Source: Algibacter sp. L3A6 (GTDB lineage: Bacteria; Bacteroidota; Bacteroidia; Flavobacteriales; Flavobacteriaceae). Taken from it: 64,000 bases of DNA. Numbering within the stretch: the first letter of the stretch is position 1; each line of letters begins with the position of its first letter. Shown here piece by piece: positions 18,577-26,669 of the stretch. The position numbers and the translations under genes are program-made. The notes under the pieces are model-generated. The model was given only the letters and a program-made list of their open reading frames with translations, did no database searches and was not told the origin of the DNA. The stretch is from assembly GCF_009796825.1 (NCBI RefSeq), contig NZ_CP047030.1:3036501-3100500 (forward strand). The letters are read 5' to 3'.

Positions 18577-18602
18577 AAAACCCTTGTAAAACAAGGGTTT
18601 TT
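18577..18602 (+). terminator. Terminator just inside the island
   Basis: AAACCCTTGT and ACAAGGGTTT form a perfect 10-base stem with an AAA loop and a T run. It ends mnmE transcription and insulates the integrase operon. Confidence 0.85.
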
Positions 18603-18634
18603 CGTTTTCTGACTTTTCGTTATTTTGTTTAAAT

Positions 18635-18673
18635 AGGTACATTTTTCTTGTTTTTTGTACCTATTTTGTACCT
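18635..18673. promoter_or_regulatory. Probable integrase arm-type sites, left end
   Basis: TTTTGTACCT occurs twice in direct orientation at 18653-18662 and 18664-18673, with an inverted partial copy AGGTACA at 18635-18641. The same TTTTGTACCTC sequence appears near the right end at 51831. Repeats shared by both ends of an integrated element are typical of integrase arm-binding sites. Confidence 0.5.
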
Positions 18674-18690
18674 CGTTTTGTGTTTTTTGT

Positions 18691-18698
18691 TATGTTTG
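18691..18698 (+). promoter_or_regulatory. Promoter of the integrase operon
   Basis: TATGTTTG matches the TAnnTTTG consensus, upstream of the five-copy GAACC array and the gene at 18799. Confidence 0.5.
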
Positions 18699-18728
18699 CA
18701 TCAAGATTGTCGCCTGTTGGTTTTATTT

Positions 18729-18773
18729 GAACCATGTAGAACCACTCTGAACCCTCTAGAACCGCATAGAACC
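18729..18773 (+). repeat. Five GAACC repeats at exact 10-base spacing
   Basis: GAACC starts at 18729, 18739, 18749, 18759 and 18769. The ten-base period puts every copy on one face of the helix. The array lies between the promoter and the first island gene, where a DNA-binding regulator such as the adjacent HTH protein could bind. Confidence 0.75.
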
Positions 18774-18798
18774 ATAAAAAAAAGCGAAATTGTGTCGT

Positions 18799-19374
18799 AT
18801 GTTAGTAAATAAAAGATGTACATATTGTGGGGAGAAATTCCAAGCAAAGACTACAAAGACTAAGTATTGTAGCCTTTCTTGTAACCAAAAACATTATAAG
18901 CATAAAGCAAAGAAAACACGACAAGTTCTCGCCAAAAAGAGTGAAATTACGGAGAGACATCCCTTTTCAGAACGGTTGGAACTGGTTAAGGTTAAGGAGT
19001 TTTTAAGTGTAACAGATTGTGGGATTTTATTAAATGTTAGCAGATCAACAATTAAGCGTTTAATCTTATCAGGAGATTTATTAAGTTTTAAAATACGAGG
19101 TCGTGTTTTAGTTTCTAGAAAGGATTTAGATCATTTATGCAGGCAAGGATTTAATAAACCCAATGATAAAAAGGTCGAGATAAAGAAAAAAGAGTTTGAT
19201 GAAAAGAAGTATTATTTTATGGGAGAAATTTCAGAGTATTATAAAATATCGCTTAGGTCGATTGAAAGACACTTAAAATTAAAAGGCATAGAGAAAATAA
19301 AGAAAGGTCGTTTTACCTATGTGTTAAAAAGAGATATTCGAAAATTATATGGAGCACCAAATAAAAGGAGTTAA
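18799..19374 (+). CDS. Zinc-finger and excisionase-like HTH protein
   Basis: 191 residues from the ATG at 18799; a TTG at 18790 is less likely. An N-terminal zinc finger has C7, C10, C24 and C28. The middle part is an excisionase/MerR-like helix-turn-helix (VKEFLSVTDCGILLNVSRST to VLVSRKDLDHL). A second similar helix-turn-helix follows near residues 135-180 (MGEISEYYKISLRSIERHL). Its stop is directly followed by the integrase ATG, so the two are one operon. It probably regulates integration or excision and may bind the GAACC array; that is inference. The zinc finger matches the spacing in the gene at 23496. Confidence 0.8.
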   Translation: MLVNKRCTYCGEKFQAKTTKTKYCSLSCNQKHYKHKAKKTRQVLAKKSEITERHPFSERLELVKVKEFLSVTDCGILLNVSRSTIKRLILSGDLLSFKIRGRVLVSRKDLDHLCRQGFNKPNDKKVEIKKKEFDEKKYYFMGEISEYYKISLRSIERHLKLKGIEKIKKGRFTYVLKRDIRKLYGAPNKRS

Positions 19375-20514
19375 ATGGCTAATGTAACATTAAGAGATAA
19401 AGAAGTAGCAAATGGTAAAAGAAGTCTATATTTGGACTATTACCCTGCAATTATAAATCCAGAAACAGGAAAGGAAACAAGGAGGGAATTTTTAAAACTG
19501 CAAATTTATAGTGTTCCTAAGAATGAGATGGAAAAATCGCATAATAAAGAAACAATTCAGTTTGCTGAACTTGTAAGATCTAAACGCTTAATTCAAATAA
19601 GGGATAAAGAATATGGATTTAAAGAGAACATCAATTTTAGTTTAAACTTTGTAGCTTTTTATCAAACTATTATTGAGGAATATTATAATAAAAGTAGCCG
19701 AAATAATTATTTATCATGGAAGGCATCTTTAAAGTATTTTGAAGAATTTGCAGGTCATAAATTAGCTACTAATCAAATTACACTTTTACATATTAAGAAG
19801 TATAGAAGCTTTTTATTATCAACTAAAAACCTAAGAACTAAAAAAGGTAGTTTGGCTATAAATACGGCTTCGTCTTATTATAAGAAATTTATATATGTAC
19901 TTAAAGAAGCCTACAAGCAGAATTTAACCACAACCAATATAGCTTTACATGCAGATTATATTAAAGAAGAGGAGACGCATAGAGAGTATTTAACGGAAGA
20001 GGAGCTCTCTTTACTTTGGAAAACCGATATAAAGATTGAAAAAATAAAACACATGGCTGTTTTTTCTGCTTTAACAGGGCTTAGATTTATCGATATTAAG
20101 AACTTAACATGGGAGAAAATATATCAAGATAAACATCTTGGAGATTATGTTCAGCTTAGAGAGCAAAAAACAGGAAATATAAATAATCATCCTATTTCAG
20201 AGTCTGCTTATAACATATTAAAGTTACAAGAATCCTCTAAAGGTATTATATTTAAAGATATTAAATATTCGCAAATAGTTAGACCTCTAAAAGAATGGAT
20301 TGAGAAAGCTGGTATAAACAAGAAAATCTCATTTCATAATTTTAGGCATAGTTATGCAACACTTCAATTAGCAAATGGAACTGATATTTATACCGTTTCA
20401 AAGCTATTAGGACACAAAAATGTTTCAACAACACAGATCTACACCAAAATTTTGGATAAGAATAAAGTAGGAGCAGCTAACCGCATAAATTTAGATTTAG
20501 ATGGAATATCATAA
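19375..20514 (+). CDS. int: Tyrosine recombinase (site-specific integrase)
   Basis: 379 residues. The N-terminal SAM-like core-binding domain covers about residues 90-195. The C-terminal catalytic domain has R237 (TGLRF), the H321-N-F-R324-H325 box, H347 (LLGHKN) and the nucleophile Y356 (TQIYTKI). This is the layout of Bacteroidota integrases of mobilisable and conjugative elements. It starts on the base after the upstream stop and its end overlaps the next gene by 14 bases. It is the likely enzyme for insertion at the mnmE 3' end. Confidence 0.95.
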   Translation: MANVTLRDKEVANGKRSLYLDYYPAIINPETGKETRREFLKLQIYSVPKNEMEKSHNKETIQFAELVRSKRLIQIRDKEYGFKENINFSLNFVAFYQTIIEEYYNKSSRNNYLSWKASLKYFEEFAGHKLATNQITLLHIKKYRSFLLSTKNLRTKKGSLAINTASSYYKKFIYVLKEAYKQNLTTTNIALHADYIKEEETHREYLTEEELSLLWKTDIKIEKIKHMAVFSALTGLRFIDIKNLTWEKIYQDKHLGDYVQLREQKTGNINNHPISESAYNILKLQESSKGIIFKDIKYSQIVRPLKEWIEKAGINKKISFHNFRHSYATLQLANGTDIYTVSKLLGHKNVSTTQIYTKILDKNKVGAANRINLDLDGIS

Positions 20515-21454
20515 AGTATATAATCACTTTTACAATAAAACCTTCACTGCAACAAAGAGAATAATAATATCAAAGTTTAAAAAAGCTAAAGCTAAAAAAA
20601 GACCTTTTCACACAACTAGTAATGGTATGTTAAGGTCATTAAGTACTTGTAGAATTGAAAAATTCGAGAATGTTTTAAAAGATAGAGCAGCAGACGCTTA
20701 TCATATTTTTAAAAAAAGGTATGAATATGTTGACGGTGAACCAAAGGAGGTTATAAAGCAAATTTTAGAAGAAGAAGTTCTAGAAGCTTTTGTAAGTTCT
20801 CAAGGATATACTTTTACTAAATTTATAGCAGATATAGCTATAGCCGACTGTTTAGATGAAATAAGAAGGCATTATAGTAATTATATTAGCTATTATCAAG
20901 TTATCTATGAACAAGATAAGTATGGATATTTCTATCTAAAAGATTTTCAAGGGGGAGGTTATGAAAGTTCTAGTGAATATAATGAGATGTTAGATGTAAA
21001 GTATCCATACAGAATTGATGAGCGCAAAGAAGCTGAGCGCGTTGAAAAATCTAAAAGAAAAGGAGGGAAGCCTGCTTTAAGCATAAAAGATAAAAATGAG
21101 CTTTCAATAGAAGAAATAGATGCTGTAGATATTATTAACAGTTTTTCTGATGGTGAGCGCGCTTTATTATTTGCAATATTTCATGATGAAAATAAAAAAA
21201 ATAACCTCACAGAAATACCACTCACCGAATTAATAAGGTTTACCAAAATAACAGGTAGTTATGAAGATCTTTCTATTTTTAAAAAAAATGTAAAAAACAG
21301 CACGTTTTACTCCATGGCGAACAAAGGGATTAGTTATTATACCGCAACTCAAGGGCAAAAGGAATTAATTGAGGATACTAAAGCTAAATTGCAAAAACTC
21401 AAGGTTCCTTTTATGGTAAGATTACTAAGTAAATTACTTTTAGAACTGCGCTAA
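20501..21454 (+). CDS. Hypothetical protein of the integrase operon
   Basis: 317 residues, soluble, basic at the N-terminus (KKAKAKKRPFHTT) and helical after that. It contains an acidic stretch IKQILEEEVLEAFV and repeated aromatic residues around residues 130-165. Its ATG overlaps the last 14 bases of the integrase gene, so the two are translationally linked. I recognise no family. A role in island maintenance or mobilisation control is suggested only by position. A hairpin terminator follows at 21481. Confidence 0.75.
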   Translation: MEYHKVYNHFYNKTFTATKRIIISKFKKAKAKKRPFHTTSNGMLRSLSTCRIEKFENVLKDRAADAYHIFKKRYEYVDGEPKEVIKQILEEEVLEAFVSSQGYTFTKFIADIAIADCLDEIRRHYSNYISYYQVIYEQDKYGYFYLKDFQGGGYESSSEYNEMLDVKYPYRIDERKEAERVEKSKRKGGKPALSIKDKNELSIEEIDAVDIINSFSDGERALLFAIFHDENKKNNLTEIPLTELIRFTKITGSYEDLSIFKKNVKNSTFYSMANKGISYYTATQGQKELIEDTKAKLQKLKVPFMVRLLSKLLLELR

Positions 21455-21480
21455 AACAAAGAAAAACACCAATAAAAAAA

Positions 21481-21512
21481 AGAATCTAATCAAACATTAG
21501 GTTCTTTTTTTT
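21481..21512 (+). terminator. Terminator of the integrase operon
   Basis: AGAATCTAAT and ATTAGGTTCT pair with one wobble around CAAAC, followed by eight Ts. Confidence 0.85.
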
Positions 21513-21623
21513 GTTTTATAGTGTTCTTTGTTATGGTTATTTGTTTGTTTTTTAGTGTTTTACGTATTTCGATAACTCTCCGATCGGTTTCCGACACCCC
21601 CTGCTACCCGCTGATTTTCGCTA

Positions 21624-21631
21624 TAAATTTG
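21624..21631 (+). promoter_or_regulatory. Promoter of the replication module
   Basis: TAAATTTG matches TAnnTTTG, 27 bases before the ATG at 21659. The preceding 60 bases (GATAACTCTCCGATCGGTTT and on) are unusually GC-rich for this island and could be an operator or origin-like site. Confidence 0.5.
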
Positions 21632-21658
21632 CCTCATAACCAATAAAAACCCAAAAAA

Positions 21659-21991
21659 ATGAAGAAGCAATTTTTTATGCTCTCAGAGGACGAAATTGAA
21701 AACCTTGTAGAGCGCATTTCAAGTAAAATGAGAAAACATTATGATTCTCAAAACAGTATTCAAGAAGACGAGCTATTATCTATAGATGAGGCTGCTAAAT
21801 TTGTTAAGCTATCTAAGGCTACACTTTATGGCTTAGTTCATAAAAAAGAGATTCCTTATAGTAAAAAAGGTAAACGTTTGTATTTCCAAAAGTCAGAATT
21901 ATTTGATTGGGTAAAATCGGGACGAAAAGAAACAAAGCAATCTATGAATTATAAAGTAGATGAGTATTTATCCAGAAACCGATTAGCATAA
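21659..21991 (+). CDS. Excisionase-family DNA-binding protein
   Basis: 110 residues. Residues 38-90 are a winged helix-turn-helix of the excisionase/MerR type (LSIDEAAKFVKLSKATLYGL, HKKEIPYSKKGKRLYFQKSE). Such proteins act as recombination directionality factors or repressors at the head of replication modules in Bacteroidota elements. It has its own promoter and lies 15 bases upstream of the next gene. Which of the two roles applies cannot be decided from sequence. Confidence 0.88.
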   Translation: MKKQFFMLSEDEIENLVERISSKMRKHYDSQNSIQEDELLSIDEAAKFVKLSKATLYGLVHKKEIPYSKKGKRLYFQKSELFDWVKSGRKETKQSMNYKVDEYLSRNRLA

Positions 21992-22006
21992 ATTAAATAT
22001 AGATTT

Positions 22007-22690
22007 ATGATAATTCAAACAGGTTTTATAAAACTATTCAGAGATTTAGTAGACTGGGAGTGGTATACGGATCAAAATACATGTAAGCTATTTATACATT
22101 GTTTAATAAAGGCAAATTACAGTACTAAAAAATGGCAAGGAATAACAATCCATAAAGGGGAGTTTATAACGTCAAAAGAGCGATTGGCCGTAGAAACAGG
22201 TTTATCCATAAGTAAGGTTAGAACGGCTTTGGACAAATTAGTGTCTACGAAGGAAATAAAACTAGAGCCACATACAAAATATACTAAGGTTACTATTACT
22301 TCAGACTATTATGATCATGTCGATTTCCAAGTGTCTCAAAATGGCAAACAGAATAACAAACAAAATAGCAAACAAAGTAACAAGCAATTAGCTATTGAAG
22401 AACAAACGAATCGCAATTTAGTAGCAACTACTAAGAAAGAAAAAGAAGAAAATATAAATAAAAGAAAAAAGAGATTTAAAGAAGATGTTTTTGCTCTCAC
22501 TAATTTTTCAAATAAGATTTTAAATGATTTTTATAATTATTGGTCTGAAATTAACTCGTCTGAAACACTTATGAGATTTGAGTCTGAAAAGTTTTGGGAA
22601 TTAAATAAGCGGGTTGCTAAATGGGTAGCAAATGAAAGACCAAGTATAGGAGGGGATAAATCAAAATTAGAATTACAAACAAATAGATAA
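22007..22690 (+). CDS. Phage-type replisome organiser-like protein
   Basis: 227 residues. The N-terminal half (GFIKLFRDLVDWEWYTDQNT, TIHKGEFITSKERLAVETGL) resembles the winged-helix N-domain of DnaD/replisome organiser proteins of phages and plasmids. A low-complexity Gln/Asn/Lys linker (residues about 108-130) and a basic region follow. It is directly upstream of a DnaC-like ATPase, the classic initiator and helicase-loader pair. It probably binds the element's origin; no iterons are obvious to me. The assignment is by fold resemblance and context. Confidence 0.75.
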   Translation: MIIQTGFIKLFRDLVDWEWYTDQNTCKLFIHCLIKANYSTKKWQGITIHKGEFITSKERLAVETGLSISKVRTALDKLVSTKEIKLEPHTKYTKVTITSDYYDHVDFQVSQNGKQNNKQNSKQSNKQLAIEEQTNRNLVATTKKEKEENINKRKKRFKEDVFALTNFSNKILNDFYNYWSEINSSETLMRFESEKFWELNKRVAKWVANERPSIGGDKSKLELQTNR

Positions 22691-22697
22691 AAGGATT

Positions 22698-23429
22698 ATG
22701 AGAAATAATGAAGTACAAAAAACAGGAGAAGTTATTAAACAAATAATAAACCTTAATACAGCTACTGTATTAGATAAAAGCACAAGAAAACCAATGCAAC
22801 GATTTACAAAACAACAACTTTGGAAAGAATTTAAATGTGAGTTTAAGAATAGCTATGGGAAAGAATTTATAAACAGCCCTACGAGTTTAAAAAACATTAA
22901 AACTTTATTTCTTTATTTTTTGGGAGATCCAGAATTTTTTGAATGTGAAAATTTAAAAACAGATTTAAGTCGCCCAAGTTTTAAAAAGGGATTACTAATT
23001 GTTGGAGGGGTTGGAATTGGTAAAACTGCTTATATGAAGATTTTTGAGAAAATATTTAGCAAATATCCGGGATTAAGGTTTAAAGGTTATCATGCGAAAG
23101 ATTTGGTTAATTTGTACGAGTCTTGCGCTAAGCCTTCTGATAAAAGTTATATGATGAATACATTTGTAAGGCAAAGGTTATTTATAGATGATATTAATTC
23201 AGAAAGAATTGCGAGTAACTATGGTAACTGTAATGTAGTAGAAGAGATCTTGTTTAGTCAGTACGAAAAAGGAAACAAAACATTTGCTACCACGAATCAT
23301 ACTAATGCTGAGAATGATATGGTAAAAACACTTATCGATTTAGGACAGGTTTATGGAAGTAGAATGTATGATCGTTTCTTTGAAATGTTTAATATAATAG
23401 ATTTTACAGGAAAAAGTAACAGACGATAA
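22698..23429 (+). CDS. DnaC-like helicase-loader ATPase
   Basis: 243 residues. The P-loop GGVGIGKT is at residues 103-110 and Walker B LFIDDI at 161-166, with the sensor-like stretch FATTNHTNAE later. The size and layout fit DnaC/IstB-type AAA+ proteins that load the replicative helicase. It lies seven bases after the replisome-organiser-like gene, so the pair probably starts replication of the excised island. IstB of insertion sequences is the alternative, but no transposase is nearby. Confidence 0.85.
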   Translation: MRNNEVQKTGEVIKQIINLNTATVLDKSTRKPMQRFTKQQLWKEFKCEFKNSYGKEFINSPTSLKNIKTLFLYFLGDPEFFECENLKTDLSRPSFKKGLLIVGGVGIGKTAYMKIFEKIFSKYPGLRFKGYHAKDLVNLYESCAKPSDKSYMMNTFVRQRLFIDDINSERIASNYGNCNVVEEILFSQYEKGNKTFATTNHTNAENDMVKTLIDLGQVYGSRMYDRFFEMFNIIDFTGKSNRR

Positions 23430-23495
23430 AACGTTAAATAACATCTTATTTAACGTTTTAATCAAGTTAAATCACCAAAAACTACACAAAAATCC

Positions 23496-23930
23496 ATGAA
23501 AAAGATAAAAAACTGCAAACATTGCTATGAGCAATTTGAAGCAAGAAGAAGCAATCATGTGTATTGCACAAATAGTTGTAAAACGAAAGCAAGCTATAAG
23601 CGGAATAATTATAAATATGTATCAGGACACTATCAAAAAGAAGAACCAGGACTAAAAGTGCCAGATCAAAATTCCATTAATAATCCAGTTGTTCTTGAAG
23701 AGAAATTAGCATCCATTGAGGAAAAAATAAGTGGTATCAATTTAGATTCTATTAAAAACACCATGCTTGGTACCGCAGCAGCAGACGGCATTGCTTACGG
23801 CTTAAAAAAAACATTTATGCCCAATACACTACCAGCAACTAAAAATGATATTTTACTCTTAAACGAAGATATTAAACAAATTAAACGTTTAATGTTTGAG
23901 CTTAAATATGGGGGGAAAGCACCTAGTTAA
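23496..23930 (+). CDS. Small zinc-finger protein
   Basis: 144 residues. The N-terminal zinc finger has C7, C10, C24 and C28, the same positions as in the gene at 18799. A linker and a helical region with EEKLASIEEKISGINLDSIK follow, then a C-terminal amphipathic segment. I recognise no named family. It ends the replication module and probably binds nucleic acid. Confidence 0.72.
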   Translation: MKKIKNCKHCYEQFEARRSNHVYCTNSCKTKASYKRNNYKYVSGHYQKEEPGLKVPDQNSINNPVVLEEKLASIEEKISGINLDSIKNTMLGTAAADGIAYGLKKTFMPNTLPATKNDILLLNEDIKQIKRLMFELKYGGKAPS

Positions 23931-24350
23931 TAAATGGTGTAATTAGAATTGTAATGTTAGAAGTAATTATAAAGCTTAGCTAGCATATATGATTAGTGGT
24001 GCTAAGGAAGCGGGAATTAAAGCTGCGCTATCATAATTAAATTCTTCATAGACTTCAATGTTGGTCAAGCAGTTGAGCTTTTTCTGAATTTGAAATATTA
24101 GATAATTACGGAATACCGTAATAAACATAAATTTAGTTCTATTATTTTTAGCATGTATATACAGTTTTAGAATTCTACTATTTAGCTAAGAGAACTATTT
24201 AGGCAGCTATTATGGATGGAGTGTTTTTTAATTGGTAATACGACATTAAATAAGGTTGAAAAGTAAAAGTGTAAATCTATAGGTATAAGTCGATAGATAT
24301 TTATATTTTTACTGTTCGTGAAGTTGTAAAATCTCACATTAATAATACTT
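23931..24350. other. Gap between the replication module and the defence locus
   Basis: 420 bases with no convincing gene. Short in-frame remnants can be read, for example SGAKEAGIKAALS-stop near 23995-24035 and FFIDFNVGQAVELFLNLKY-stop just after. They look like decayed coding sequence but are too short to identify. A perfect palindrome ATTACGG-AATA-CCGTAAT lies at 24105-24122. The promoter of mod should be in the last 100 bases. Confidence 0.5.
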
Positions 24351-26375
24351 ATGAAAACAGACAAACTAGACCTCACCTCACCAGACTTGGTAAATCAAAA
24401 TATAGAAAAAATTGCAGCCTTATTTCCTAACTGTGTTACAGAAACAGCAGAAGGAAAAGCCATAGATTTCGACCAACTAAAACAGGAACTAAACCACGAA
24501 GTAGTAGAAGGTGCAAAAGAACGTTACCGTTTAGAATGGCCTGGTAAAAAAGAGGCCATTGTAACCGCCAATTTACCAACCACCAAAACATTAAGACCCG
24601 TACGTAAAGATTCTGTAAATTTTGATACTACAGAAAATATATACATAGAGGGCGATAACCTAGAAGTACTCAAAATTTTACAAGAAAGTTATTTAGGTAA
24701 AATTAAAATGATATACATAGACCCACCTTACAACACAGGTAAAGATTTTGTATACAAAGACAATTTTACACAAGACAGTGCAGACTATAAAGAAGAAACC
24801 GACCAAACAGACGAGTATGGCAACCGTTTAGTGGCCAACCCTGAAACCGCAGGACGTTATCATTCAGACTGGCTCTCTATGATGTACCCTCGTTTAAAGT
24901 TAGCTCGTAATTTATTAACTGATGATGGCGTTATTTTCATATCAATTAATAATATTGAAGTTCATAACTCAAGAAAATTATGTGATGGGGTTTTTGGGGA
25001 AAATAATTTTATAGAATGTATTACTTGGAATAAAAGAGTCCCTAAAAATGATAAAGGAATAGGAAGTATTCACGAATACATATTAGTATACGTGAAAAAT
25101 GTAGAAAAAGACCATAAGTTTTTGATGGTTAAAGAAGGCTTAGATGAGATTTATGATTTAATAGGGAAATTTAAAAAAAGTAGAATTGAAATTCCTGAAG
25201 CTGAAAAACTATTAAAAAAATTATATAAGAAACAAGGTTATGATAGAGGGATAACGCTATATAATTCTATTGATAATAATTATAATGTTTGGGGTAAAAT
25301 TAATATGAGCTGGCCTAATGCGAATACATTTGGACCAACTTATGATGTCCTTCACCCTACATTAAAAGTTCCTGTAAAAGTTCCTGATAGGGGATGGAGA
25401 TGGAAAAAAGAAACTTTTGATGAAGTTGTTGATTATACAAATATTATCGAGTTACACGACGGTTCTTTTCTATGTGGTGGAATATGGTTTGCAAAAGATG
25501 AAAACACTCAGCCAAGTTCTGTTAAATATTTAAAAGATGTAGGTTCAATGTTGTTAAGGTCAATCATAAGTTTAAAAAGTGATGGAGGAATTGAAACTGA
25601 AAAGTTATTTGGAAATAAAAGTATTTTTTCATATCCAAAACCAACAAGTTTAATTAAACAATTAATTGCTTCTATGGAACTAGAAGATAGTATTGTTTTA
25701 GATTTTTTTTCAGGATCAGCGACAACATCAGATGCATTACTTCAATACAATACAGAGTTTGAAAGAATGAATAATTTTATATTGGTTCAGTTACCTGAGA
25801 ACCTTGATGATAGTTTACTTCATTCAGATGGTAATACAAAACATACTCTTAAAAATGCAATTTCATTTTTAGATACAATTAATAAACCACATCTTTTGAC
25901 TGAATTAGGTAAAGAGCGCATCCGTAGAGCAGCTACTAAAATTAAAGAAGAAACCAATGCAGATATAGATTATGGTTTTAAAGTCTTTAAAGTAGCTAGT
26001 AGTAATATGCAAGATGTATATTATAAGCCACAAGACTACAACCAAGGGCAATTAGATGTGTTTGCAGATAACATAAAAGAAGATAGAACGTCAGAAGATT
26101 TACTTACGCAAATACTATTAGATTGGGGTTTACCACTAACCTTAAAAACACAAAAAGAAACGGTTTTAGGTAAAGAAGTATTTGTAGTAGATACTAATTA
26201 CTTGCTCGCTTGTTTTGATACTGAGTTAGACGAGGCTTTTGCCAAAGAAATTGCCAAACACCAACCGCTACGTTTTGTGTGTAAAGACAGTAGTTTTAAA
26301 AACGATACTGCCAAAGAAAACGTAAAGCAATTGCTAAAGCAATTAAGTCCTAATACAGAAATGAAAGTGATATAG
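24351..26375 (+). CDS. mod: Type III restriction-modification DNA methyltransferase (Mod)
   Basis: 674 residues. The catalytic motif DPPY is at 124-127 (IYIDPPYNTGKDFVYKDNF). The SAM-binding motif DFFSGSAT is at 451-458, after a central target-recognition region. That order marks a beta-class adenine-N6 methyltransferase, as in type III Mod subunits. Mod methylates one strand of an asymmetric site and specifies recognition for Res. The matching res gene is 7 kb downstream, separated by an unrelated operon. The middle of the gene (about 24910-25910) differs in codon style from both ends, which suggests an exchanged target-recognition domain. Confidence 0.93.
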   Translation: MKTDKLDLTSPDLVNQNIEKIAALFPNCVTETAEGKAIDFDQLKQELNHEVVEGAKERYRLEWPGKKEAIVTANLPTTKTLRPVRKDSVNFDTTENIYIEGDNLEVLKILQESYLGKIKMIYIDPPYNTGKDFVYKDNFTQDSADYKEETDQTDEYGNRLVANPETAGRYHSDWLSMMYPRLKLARNLLTDDGVIFISINNIEVHNSRKLCDGVFGENNFIECITWNKRVPKNDKGIGSIHEYILVYVKNVEKDHKFLMVKEGLDEIYDLIGKFKKSRIEIPEAEKLLKKLYKKQGYDRGITLYNSIDNNYNVWGKINMSWPNANTFGPTYDVLHPTLKVPVKVPDRGWRWKKETFDEVVDYTNIIELHDGSFLCGGIWFAKDENTQPSSVKYLKDVGSMLLRSIISLKSDGGIETEKLFGNKSIFSYPKPTSLIKQLIASMELEDSIVLDFFSGSATTSDALLQYNTEFERMNNFILVQLPENLDDSLLHSDGNTKHTLKNAISFLDTINKPHLLTELGKERIRRAATKIKEETNADIDYGFKVFKVASSNMQDVYYKPQDYNQGQLDVFADNIKEDRTSEDLLTQILLDWGLPLTLKTQKETVLGKEVFVVDTNYLLACFDTELDEAFAKEIAKHQPLRFVCKDSSFKNDTAKENVKQLLKQLSPNTEMKVI

Positions 26376-26455
26376 GTACACCAGTTATATAAATTAAGTA
26401 CACCACCTAAAGGTTTAAGTACACCAGTTCAACAATTAAGTACGTAACCTTTAGA
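26376..26455 (+). repeat. Short tandem repeats after mod
   Basis: GTACACCA occurs at 26376, 26398 and 26419, and a broken copy GTACGTAA at 26440. The spacing is 21-22 bases, or two helical turns, and most copies are preceded by TTAA. Its role is unknown; it may be a binding array or a relic. Confidence 0.6.
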
Positions 26456-26522
26456 AAGAATTAAAAAGCATTAAGGAATAATAATAAATACTTGTAAGTT
26501 GTTGATAAGCAAGGGGGTAGTC

Positions 26523-26612
26523 GTTAAGGAACATTTACCCATAAATAAAGAACAAATTAAGAGAATGAAATTACAGTTTAAACAATAACAATTTCAAGTT
26601 TATACTGTAAAG
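26523..26612 (+). pseudogene. Decayed copy of the start of res
   Basis: The sequence from ATG at 26565 matches the first 48 bases of res (33522) at 40 positions. It reads MKLQFKQ-stop-QFQV against MKLQFKEQQFQV. Just upstream, GTTAAGGAACATTTA (from 26523) resembles GTTAAGCAACATTTA at 33445. It therefore appears to mark the original position of res, 190 bases after mod, before the operon at 26670-33335 entered. Confidence 0.8.
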
Positions 26613-26669
26613 GTTTTAATGAAGTATTGTTTATTAAGTGGACTTAAAAAAGTTATATAAAGGAGAAAA

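Noticed and set aside
18729..18773. GAACC array as a CRISPR
   Set aside because: Ten-base units without distinct repeats and spacers are far too short, and no cas gene is present.
18547..18800. A tRNA gene as the integration target
   Set aside because: No tRNA-like cloverleaf is visible; the repeated sequence is the mnmE end.
21540..23430. An insertion sequence with an IstB-type ATPase
   Set aside because: The ATPase resembles DnaC/IstB, but there is no transposase and no terminal inverted repeats.
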